A stretch of DNA of 64,000 nt from the NCBI GenBank assembly GCA_947846985.1, contig CANTUZ010000012.1, positions 22,282,135 through 22,346,134 of the forward strand, read 5' to 3'. Under the pieces are notes generated by a model, which saw nothing but the letters and a program-made list of their open reading frames with translations, had not been told where the DNA came from and did not search any database. Made by a program: the position numbers and the translations under genes. Below, in pieces: positions 27,015-35,790 of the stretch. This stretch comes from Fratercula arctica. Lineage: Eukaryota > Chordata > Aves > Charadriiformes > Alcidae. Each line of letters starts with the position of its first letter. Positions within the stretch are counted from its first letter, which is position 1.

Positions 27015-27094
27015 CATCAAAAGTTTCTTCCATTGTCAAAGACCTCTACAAAGTGAGGTCTTTGATAATGGAAGAGGAAAGTAATTTCTTGATG
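27015..27094 (+). repeat. Imperfect inverted repeat able to fold into a long hairpin
   Basis: The arms at 27027-27046 and 27055-27074 are complementary over 20 positions with one G:T pair, separated by an 8-base loop (TACAAAGT). Beyond an internal bulge, CATCAAAAG near 27015-27023 can pair with TTCTTGATG near 27086-27094, giving a stem-loop of about 80 bases. The single imperfect pair is a G:U wobble in plus-strand RNA but C:A in minus-strand RNA. It could be a small RNA precursor, a short inverted duplication or the remnant of a foldback element. I do not recognise the arm sequence as a known microRNA. Confidence 0.85.
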
Positions 27095-29060
27095 GGAGGC
27101 AAAAAGAGCTATTCTTATTGGATCCTTCTTGATCTTGATTATCTCCAGGTGGGTACTTAAGATTGGCATGTGGGGTGTCTATTTGTATTGCAAGTTGAAC
27201 AGAGAGTGCTCAGTTTAATTAAATCATAAGTCCCTGTCAGGAACAATGTGATTATGTGATGAATCTGTATGGACATGACCCTGACTGGGTTTAAATACAG
27301 TTGCTATAGTGGGCAGCTACAGCAATAAAGAAAAAGGAGAGAAAAAGGGTAGGAAGACAAAAGTTTACAACTGTTTCAGCCTGCCAGTTTGTCATCTGGA
27401 CCTTCAGCACTTAAAAACTGTAATTTTATCAAAAGGCTATTGTGCTTTATCAGCAGATCCTTTTAACTATAAATGCTTGTTTAACAGAAAGAATGTAATT
27501 TCCTATTAATTTTGGGTGTGGACAGACGGGGTTACAAATGTTTCCCAAAAGTGGTGGGAGATTAAAACAATAATCCTATTTGTGACTCAAGAATTTAAAA
27601 ATTTGTTGTAAATATTTAAAGACAACAGTGAACAACATCTCTGCCATTTCAGTGTTCAAAGAGGCCTTAAGGAATTATTTAGAAATGTATTGATTTAGTT
27701 CATGCAAACTCATTTCTGAAGACTGTAGCAGCATATTTACCATTTTTACTTAAACAATTTCAAAATAAAACTACCATTTTGATGACTGCAGAACTATGTG
27801 TGCACAGATACATTAAATGCAGCATAGCAATGTCTACCACAGTAAGCAAAGATTCCTTGTTGTCCTAGAAATCAATAGGCCTAGGTGCCTCTTTTTGAAG
27901 AGCTAGGAACATGAATGCTAAAGAACTTAGCAAAATCCGTGGAGGAATATGAATAAAATATGTGTATTTTTCAAAGTCTTCAAGTAGTTCCTCCGAACAG
28001 TTGCTAGATTTTTAAAAAAAGCACTTTTGTCCTTGTAATCAAACGTCTTTGAATTAAATGCAGTTTTTGACACAGCTGAAACACAATGAAATTGGGTAAG
28101 AAACAACTTCCATAATGGAATTGTGCCACAAACATACTGAATGAGTACAGAGGAAAAAATGGTATGTATGTATGCATTAGGCAATTACTATAAGCGAACA
28201 ATTCTGTAGGAGGGAAGAAATAAGCAAATTTTCCCAGTCAGCCTAGTTTGTACTATCTACTTAGATATATTTGTTTTCTGTTGCCTATAAAATTCTTCTT
28301 TCTTGATGTAATATGCATCAACATTGACACCCAGTGGCCAGAGACTTAACTCGTGTTACTCACAACTCACTTCTGTGTCTAGTTTTAACACATTAAGACC
28401 CTGAATCTAATCGAATATCTATATAATTATGCTTACCTGCATACAGGCACACAAGTCTAGGCAGAAAGATTTTCCACTTAAACTATGGCTATTAACAAGT
28501 GGAGATATTTTAAGTAGCACAAAATGGCGTTTGGACATCCATCTTCTTTTGACATTCAATAGGAATTAGCCCTTGGGCTGACATTTATGCTAGTGAAAAT
28601 CTTCTCTTATACTCTGTCCTTGTCTGGTTGCAATAAGTGAAGAAACATGCTCATACTAGTCAAACAGAATTACTTCCTACTAGAACTAAAAAGTCCATAA
28701 AAACTGCAAGTGTCATGTCAAAAGCACAAAACCAAAGTATATTTATCTCCTTATTTTACACTGTTCTCATGTCAGCATGTACAGAGTTGATGTGAACAAT
28801 AGTTTCCTAAGATTTTTGTTCTTTAAGCTGACATTATTGAATGAAAACTGTAGACAGATACATCTGCAAGAAGTGGGGCAATGCTGTAAAAGAGGAACAA
28901 TTTAAGGACTGAGGAGACAAAAATAGAATAATAGCACTTTGCACAGATATGATAGAAGTCATCAGGCAGTGAAAGAGAACAAGGTTCTCCCTTTGTGAGA
29001 ACACTGGAATGTGTACAAGATTTATGGCCACTGCAATGGCAAGAAAATAGATTCTGGTAA

Positions 29061-29095
29061 TTTTTTGGGGGGGGAAAAAACCCCCAAAACCCAAA
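29061..29095 (+). repeat. Homopolymer mosaic with short hairpin
   Basis: Consecutive runs T6, G8, A6, C5, A4, C3 and A3. TTTTGGGGG can pair with CCCCCAAAA downstream, so the tract can form a 9-bp stem. It resembles no telomere repeat. Confidence 0.8.
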
Positions 29096-29613
29096 CCTTT
29101 TGTGTTTCCCTAAGTTGTGGACAAGATTGTACACTTTTCTCATTATTTCAAAGGACATATTTTCCTAGAAGATGACTAGTGTACTCTACAGATAATATTC
29201 AGAGCATAAAACACGGCAAGCCTGTAAGAACAATATTTGGTTCACAAGCCAGAGGCTAAGTACTTTAGATCTCAGGGCAATTAAGTAAAAAATAACTGGA
29301 CTATCTTAAGAGATTTGAGAAGCAGGAGGAGAAAGGAAACTAAGAAAACCACCATTTTTCTTGTGTGATGTAGGACTCTCAATAGTAAGTAGTTTGGCTG
29401 AGGCAGAATTTGTCATCTTAGTTCGATTCAAGACACCTCTCATGTCTTCCAGAAGAGCTAGCTGACCTAGGTTGTTGCCTTCTCAATAAACCTTTGTCTC
29501 TTTATTGCAAAGCCTCATAATGGAGAGCAAAGCTCTGCCTCCTGGATTGAATATTCTGTCCACATTCCCTTTACATCTCAAAGTATTGTTCTAAATTTAT
29601 GGGAATAATGGGA

Positions 29614-29629
29614 TTTTTTTTTTTTTTTT
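29614..29629 (+). repeat. T16 homopolymer
   Basis: An uninterrupted run of 16 T. No LINE or retrocopy body is visible next to it. Confidence 0.95.
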
Positions 29630-30063
29630 GTGGAAAAAAATAGTTATACTATTGAGGACTTCAAATAAATAACCATGCAGAATGTAGATCTTTAGGGATG
29701 TGTTACTGTTGAGACAGAGTGGATGACAAAATGGGGTAAGAAAATAGGGGGAACAACAGAAATGCAGAGGTAATTTCTTTGTTAATAAGGTAAGAATAAA
29801 GTAAGGTAAAGAATGGCAATTCTTTTCAGTAAGTACAAGGGTGACAAGCCTACTGGTCTTTGAGAGACCACCCACTGTCTCCTCATAAGGCTAAATTATA
29901 CTAATATATGTACTATACTGGTAAGTATCTCAGAGGAAGGGGAGAAGCACAATAATGGAAGTTCTGTTATATAGGTAGCTGATTAGAGTTCTCCAATTTA
30001 CCTGTTGTTGTCCAAGTCTTACTGTACCTTTGACCTTAAAAGCTCTCTGCTTTGCTCTCTAAT

Positions 30064-30282
30064 ATGGCTAATCCCGAGACAGATATTCCAGCAGGTATAG
30101 GCAATGAAAATGGCAGTTCTATCTTGTGCCATGAAGAATTTTTAGGCAAGGTTTTCAAGGAGTCACAATATCACTTAATAGGTGAAGCATCTGAAGGGTT
30201 TGTTTTGAATAATAAACTTTTAGCACATGAGCATTCCTTCACATCCCCCAGTGGTGGCTCTGAAAACAAGTGTTATTTCCAG
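30064..30282 (+). CDS. Possible orphan exon (73 codons), unrecognised
   Basis: An open frame starts at an ATG in good context (A at -3, G at +4) and runs 73 codons to a CAG|GTATGT sequence that matches eight of nine splice-donor positions, leaving phase 0. Without splicing it would stop five codons later, at 30298-30300. A pyrimidine-rich tract (30043-30060) lies just upstream and is followed by AG dinucleotides at 30077-30082, so an internal exon beginning near 30083 is also possible. The upstream in-frame stop is at 30037. The predicted peptide is acidic to neutral and mixed in composition, with an SPSGGSENK segment near the end; I see no signal peptide, membrane helix or known domain. A single short frame of this size can arise by chance in 64 kb, and I do not recognise its product. 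No neighbouring exon could be identified. Confidence 0.2.
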
Positions 30283-30339
30283 GTATGTTTGTTGCTATAG
30301 TTAAATGTACACCTCTCCCTGTAGGCCTTGTCTTTTATA

Positions 30340-30361
30340 TAGCCTTAGGCCACTAAGGCTA
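30340..30361 (+). repeat. Small perfect hairpin
   Basis: TAGCCTTA and TAAGGCTA pair across a 6-base loop. The stem is short and may be chance. Confidence 0.5.
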
Positions 30362-31631
30362 CAATAGCACTATAATATGAATTTTCAAGAAAAGCATATA
30401 AGCATTCAATATCTGATCAACTTCATGCTGAAGGACAACTTTGATAAAAAACTTTTAAAAGTTAGTAAAGCAAATCAAATTGTTTAATTATTACCAGTTT
30501 TCTATTTGCATTAGGTTCAGCTGGAAAAGGACAACTGAAAAAAAGAGGAGTCAAAGAAATTTTTCATTTGCAAAATGAAAAAAGATCATTAGAGGCTAAA
30601 ATAAGACAAAGATGTTAATGCATATCCTGTAACTATGAACAGATGTGATCGCAGAGACAGTGGTATATGACAGCATGATGGAAGTACTGCAGAAAGAAAT
30701 TATATATGTGTGTGTACGCACATGCATATTTATATAATGCCTATAGGTGCTTAGGCACTTCTGCAAGTAATTCCAATCAATGAAATGTACATTCTGACAC
30801 ATGGACATGACACGTGGCAGACTTTGCTTATGTTGTGCATCAGATGTGTTTGTTGAATGCATGACTGCCATCTGACATTATAGCATTCTAGTCAAGAGGA
30901 TGTGTCATTAGTGATCATGTTCTAGACGCATTAATTTTGAAAAATAAGAAATGTCTTTGAATATTTTGTCCAAACTGTCTTGAAGAATGTTAGATAAGTT
31001 GCACAGTCATTCCAATTAATTCTTCAGTCACTGTTGTAGATTCATCTCTAAATGAGGCTGTTTTTAGAATAGGCCAACAATAAATCTTGTAGCCTTGATG
31101 ATCTTCCTATTAACAGGTCAGCCACTGGCAAGGAAATGCATGTAGATTAGATCCCTGAAATAGTTAATAAGCATAGTGGATACTTCAAGTGACATATTCA
31201 TGGATTACCTGCTTAACATGAATACAATAACCTATACATTTTTCAGGGTTGGAAAAAATACATTATATTCAGCAATTAATCATTATTCTTCGAAATCTAA
31301 TGAGCCCTTACGAAAAAGACATTGCAGTAGACAGCATAAACTGACTAATACATGCTTAGAGTGTGTTAGTTATTATCTTTTAAGCCAAATGAAGTATAAC
31401 TACTCATTAACATGTTTCTGCAGTAAGAGAGAAATGAGCTTGCCTGTATTGAGAATTTACCATTGTACAAAAAGTGAAATGAAAAAATGAACTTATGTTA
31501 AGGAAATATAAATGAATGTAGAGAGGAACTGGAGTTTTGAGACCTGGTTCCATATTCCTCTGCATTCCAAGACCACAATATTGTTGTCAAAAAGCAATAT
31601 ATTTTCACTGTTAATCACAAGACAAATGAAA
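30362..31631. other. Non-coding AT-rich DNA upstream of CR1
   Basis: No exon or repeat is recognisable. An open frame on the plus strand at 31176-31490 starts only at GTG, has AT-driven composition and lacks any domain, so it is taken as chance. A short alternating purine-pyrimidine GT stretch lies near 30705-30725. Confidence 0.6.
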
Positions 31632-32632
31632 GATGGTTGAAAGATAGAGCTCAGAGGGTTGTGATTAGGGGCACAGAATCTACTTGGAGACCAGTGACGA
31701 GTGGTGTTCCCCAGGGGTCAGTACTGGGTCCAGTCCTCTTCAATATATTCATCAATGACCTGGATGAGGGGATAGAGTGCACCCTCAGCAAGTTTGCTGA
31801 TGACACAAAGCTGGGGGGGGCGGCTGACACACCGGAGGGCTGTGCTGCCATACAGAGAGACCTGGACAGGTTGGAGATCTGGGCAGAGAGAAACCTTATC
31901 AAATTCAACAAGGGCAAGTGTAGGGTGCTGCACCTGGGGAGGAACAACCCCATGCACCAGTACAGGTTGGGGGCTGACCTGCTGGAGAGCAGCTCTGTGG
32001 AAAGAGATCTGGGAGTCCTGGTGGACAACAGGATGACCATGAGCCAGCAATGTGCCCTTGTGGCCAAGAAGGCCAATGGCATCCTGGGGTGCATCAAAAA
32101 GAGTGTGGCCAGCAGGTCAAGGGAGGTCATCCTCCCCCTCTACTCTGCATTGGTGAGGCCACACCTGGAGTACTGTGTCCAGTTCTGGGCTCCCCGGTTC
32201 CAGAAGGACAGGGAACTGCTGGAAAGGGTGCAGCAGAGGGCTACCAAGATGATTAGGGGACTGGAACACCTCTCTTATGAGGAAAGGCTGAGGGATTTGG
32301 GTCTCTTCAGTCTGGAAAAAAGACGGCTGAGGGGGGATCTTATCAACACTTATAAATACTTAAAGGGTGGGTGTCAGGAGGATGGGACCAGGCTCTTTTC
32401 AGTAGTGCCCGGGGACAGGACAAGAGGCAATGGGCACAAACTTGAGCACAAGAAGTTCCACCTAAACATGAGGAGGAACTTCTTTACCCTGAGGGTGGCA
32501 GAGCACTGGAACAGGCTGCCCAGAGAGGTGGTGGAGTCTCCATCTCTGGAGACATTCAAAACCCGCCTGGACGTGTTCCTGTGTAACCTGCTCTGGGTGA
32601 CCCCGCTCTGGCAGGGGGGTTGGACTAGATGA
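31632..32632 (+). pseudogene. CR1 ORF2 fragment (reverse transcriptase, truncated)
   Basis: One uninterrupted frame of about 333 codons from the truncation point to TGA at 32630-32632. Visible landmarks in order are [10 protein letters not shown] (motif B, about residue 25), FADDTKLG (motif C with the catalytic DD, about residue 55), LHLGRN (motif E region, about residue 98), then the CR1 C-terminal segment with [19 protein letters not shown] and LPREVVES. The endonuclease domain, the fingers and the motif A aspartate are missing, so it cannot catalyse synthesis. No ATG exists at the start because the frame enters from the lost 5' part. At the position where the sibling copies at 33.9 and 60.9 kb read AACCTGATCTAG, this copy reads AACCTGCTCTGG, so the normal TAG has become TGG and the frame runs on into the 3' UTR. 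Long open frames on the opposite strand here are shadows. Confidence 0.95.
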
Positions 32633-32676
32633 TCTCCAGAGGTCCCTTCCAACCCTATGGTTCTATGATTCTATGA
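31632..32676 (+). mobile_element. CR1 LINE, 5'-truncated, best-preserved copy
   Basis: About 1.05 kb of the 3' part of a CR1 non-LTR retrotransposon. It contains the second half of the reverse transcriptase, the rest of ORF2, a short 3' UTR with GGTTGGACTAGATGATCTCC and the terminal ATTCTATG octamers ending near 32676. The 5' end stops abruptly inside the polymerase domain, the usual result of incomplete target-primed reverse transcription. It is far more GC-rich than its surroundings. No target duplication is visible. The intact frame and clean 3' end make it the youngest-looking CR1 in the window. Its 3' end differs from the 10.5/43.3 kb subfamily and from the 33.9/60.3 kb type. Confidence 0.98.
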
Positions 32677-33856
32677 AATAAACATTCAAACACAAATAGA
32701 GTTTTAAGCATTCTCCCCAATACTATTAGCAGATATACCTAAGAGGTATATTCATCACTGCTTATACTTAAGCAAAGCAGCTAAAATTATCCAATGAGTG
32801 GTGATAAGCAGGAGCCACAGGAAGAATGATCAAGAAAGGAAATGAAAATGCATATGACAAATAAAGAATAGGAGGAGGTTGTGTGTGTGCTTCCTGTTCA
32901 TGGATCAAACTAGGTGAAGTGGTAATGGCTAACTAATACCCATAGAATGCTTATATTTTATAATTCATATATGATTGTAAGTTTAGCACATATTACTGCC
33001 ATTGGAAATGTATCATAAAGGCATCTTAGTTGGTTTGTTGTTTGGTTCCTTTTTTTTTTAATATGCCTGAGAACTATGACTCAATATCAACCAAAGAGGA
33101 AGACAATTTAATTTCCCTAATTGTAAAACTATGCATTTCTTTTAGATAGTTCAACTTTGAAGATGGTCCCAGAGTTTCATCTTGCTTGCTCTCTGAGCTA
33201 AATAGGATACCAGCCAAATCAAACAGGACAATTTTCCTGAGTTTCCTGTGGCTGTAGAGTTTTACAGTGTCTGAATTCTGTCCTCAGAGGGAAAGGCAGA
33301 CACAATTTGAGTGAAGTGTAGTAAAATTTGCGAGGATATTCCTGTATCTGCACTTTAATGTCAATTTCAATGCCTTTATTTCAGCCTTTATACAGAACTT
33401 CTGTTTTGCCCTTGAGCCATCAGAGACAGGGAACTGAGTCGTCAACTTTCATTTTCTACAGTGCTTCAAACCCATTGAGTTCAAAATAAACCAAAATATT
33501 CACCAATAGTCATGATTTTTTCTGTAAATCATGAATGAGAAAGGTGCCTTCGTAGTGATGAACATTTTTATCACTTTCAACACTTGTCTTGGGAATCTTC
33601 CCTGTGGCTTTTTGTCTTTTTTCTGTGTCCCAGGAAACGCTACAATTTCTGTACTGTGTGTGGTACCCCTGTTATGTGGGTGGAACGCTTTGTGTGTGGT
33701 ACGTTTGGCCCTACACACTATTCCAAAGGTCTGATACAAAATTCTCAGATCAAAAATACAAAGTTTCCAATAACGCAAATACAACAGTAACCATTTCTAG
33801 GCTAATGCCAGGCCACCCCTTAAAATGATGCCATGCCTTAAAACGACATAACCCGG
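32677..33856. other. Non-coding DNA between two CR1 copies
   Basis: No gene is recognised. A stop-poor, G+T-rich patch at 33589-33734 leaves several frames open at once. It contains the 12-mer TGTGTGTGGTAC twice, 36 bp apart (33655 and 33691). Just before the next CR1, CCTTAAAA occurs twice (near 33818 and 33836) in a short local repeat. Confidence 0.55.
33655..33702 (+). repeat. Two copies of TGTGTGTGGTAC, 36 bp apart
   Basis: The 12-mer is exact at 33655-33666 and 33691-33702 and each is followed by a short T- or C-rich stretch. It may be a decayed minisatellite of two units. Confidence 0.7.
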
Positions 33857-33965
33857 GACTCTGAGCAACCTGATCTAGGTGAAGATCTCCCTGCTCATTG
33901 CAGGGGGGTTGGACTAGATGGCCTTTAAAGGGCCCTTCCAACCCAACACATTCTATGATTCTATG
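33857..33965 (+). mobile_element. CR1 LINE, 109-bp 3' tail
   Basis: The segment begins CTCTGAGCAACCTGATCTAG, the last codons of CR1 ORF2 with the family's TAG stop. It continues through GCAGGGGGGTTGGACTAGATGG and ends in ATTCTATGATTCTATG. It is an extreme 5' truncation that keeps only the end of the ORF and the 3' UTR. The 3' UTR type matches the 60.3 kb copy rather than the 31.6 kb copy. Confidence 0.97.
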
Positions 33966-35469
33966 AAAAATACAATCAAAATACTAGTGCAAGGTAATAT
34001 TTCCTGAAGCAGCAGTAACATTTGATAGATAGTGTGGATACGCTCAGCAGCCATGGAGACCCTTTCTGCCTACTTAAGAGGCTATGGAAGAAAAAATTAT
34101 CTCCTAAAAGCTACTGCTTCTGTTTTCAGTTCTTCTTGCATTAAATGTCACTGTCAGTTTCTGAAACTTTTTCTTCATCTGTTTTGAAAAATTCTCCCGA
34201 CATTGCATCAATGAACACAAATACTATGATGCATGGTGCTTCTAGTCAGAACACCCGTTAGTCTTCTATTCAGTGGTATCTTGAAATATATTTTTGTGTC
34301 TTTTACATTTAGGTGAGATCTCTGTTTTGGCAGTAACTAATTGATCTCACAACTTGAAAACTGAAAATGACATTATGCAATAAATTTGTTGTGTGAATAT
34401 TGCAATGACACTGGAAAGAAGAGCAAATACTTTAAAACAGAGAGAAAAAAAATCACAACATGCTCTTGCTGGTCTTGCTTGTGAAGGTCAGAGATTTAAA
34501 TGCCCTCTTTGAAGGCAAAAATGCACACTACATTTTCCATATGAGCAGCATATTTTCAAGTGTGACCATGCTACCTCCCCTTGGAATTAGAAGGCAGTGT
34601 TATTTTCATGATTATTAAATTCTTTGGCTTTTCATTCTACCTGCTCCATAGTAGAATTAGGACCATATCTAATTGCAGCAAGATGAGTCTGCAAACCCTG
34701 TTGTGCCAAATACGCAGAATTGAGCACTGAGTGGGAAGTGTAATTGCTGAGCACTCTATAGAGCATTCACTGCTTGACTCCACACTGGGAGGGGCTGCAA
34801 GCAAATTAGAAGATGAGTACAATTGAAAATGATCTGGACAAGTAGGAAAAAAACCTGAAAAAAATTGAAGGCAATTCTGCGAACACAAGTGCAAAGTATC
34901 ATGCTTTTTATGATAGGAATAATCAACTGCAAAGTAGAAGATGGGGTATGCCTGGCTTGGTAGTAGTTTCATTGAATTCATCACTCTGTTGTACAGAGGA
35001 AGAAGAAAAACAAGAGGAAGAAGTATCAAACTTCTTTTCCTTTTTGTATAGTAGGGTTTATACTCTTTTTAATATAAGCTTAGGAGAAGTTTTAGGGTTA
35101 TCTTCAGGTGTGGGTACCAGACTGCTATATAGAGAGGAAATTTTTAGTTTGGAGAAGGGAAACAGGAATGAGTACATTAGAAAGCAAGATATTTGAGAAA
35201 TGACTACGCACCTTAGGTTGTTTTGTTTAGACAATTTAATTTATAGCTGCTCTACTGAAACCAGCAGAACTGTTTGCTGACAGCTAACTCATGAAAGCCA
35301 TGAGATTGTGCTTATCCTGCCCCACTTGCAAAAGCCCCTGCTTTTGGCTTGAACTGGTTTAATGTACTTACCTTCACAGCTGTGACAGGCAAAGAACAGT
35401 GGAGTTATCTAAGGTGAGTTGATGGCTGGGATAAACACATGACTTGGGATAAATTTACTGTTTTTCAGT
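33966..35469. other. Non-coding AT-rich DNA
   Basis: No exon, RNA gene or clear repeat is seen. An open frame on the minus strand at 34637-35029 has no recognisable domain and overlaps another chance frame on the opposite strand. Confidence 0.6.
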
Positions 35470-35790
35470 GGATGCCCCTTGAGAAGAGGCATAATAACAT
35501 TTTTGACATGTTAAAGATTACTGCAAAGAGGAAGAGAATACATTAATCTCAATATTCATTGTGTATAAGAGAAAAAGAAAAGGGCATCAATTACAGCATG
35601 AAAAGTGTGGGTTAGATATTAAGAAAAGGATTCCTTTCCCAAACGTAAGGATTGTTACACGCTGCAGTGGTTTTCCTAGGAAGGCTGTATAATATCCATC
35701 AGTGGGAATAATTAAGAGTCCAAGAGGGGAGTATCTGTCAAGAATTGTTTAGGAGTTGATCCTGCCATGAGGATTTTTTCTGGAAAATCT
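35470..35790 (+). mobile_element. Ancient CR1-type LINE remnant
   Basis: The order of landmarks follows the 3' part of a CR1 LINE, but every one is heavily mutated: GAGAAGAGGC (the LEKRR region), a TTAAAGATTACTGCAAAG segment, GGGTTAGATATTAAG, a TTCCTTTCC...AAGGATTGTTA segment, GCAGTGG...CCTAGGAAGG (the NRLPRE region) and GTCAAGAATTGTTTAGGAG...ATCCTGCC near the end. The last part resembles old amniote CR1 subfamilies known from turtles and crocodiles rather than the bird-specific ones at 10.5, 31.6 and 43.3 kb. No terminal octamer survives. The edges are approximate. The identification is from remembered family structure. Confidence 0.7.

Larger units (their letters stand above)
27095..30039. 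other. Non-coding DNA with simple repeats
   Basis: No gene or transposon is recognisable. The stretch includes an unusual T/G/A/C homopolymer mosaic at 29061-29095 and a T16 run at 29614-29629. Confidence 0.6.

Noticed and set aside
31176..31490. A 104-codon open frame on the plus strand
   Set aside because: It starts at GTG, has composition driven by AT-rich DNA and shows no known family.
31651..32130. A 159-codon open frame on the minus strand
   Set aside because: It is the antisense shadow of the CR1 reverse-transcriptase frame in GC-rich LINE sequence.
34637..35029. A 130-codon open frame on the minus strand
   Set aside because: It has no recognisable domain and overlaps a chance frame on the plus strand.
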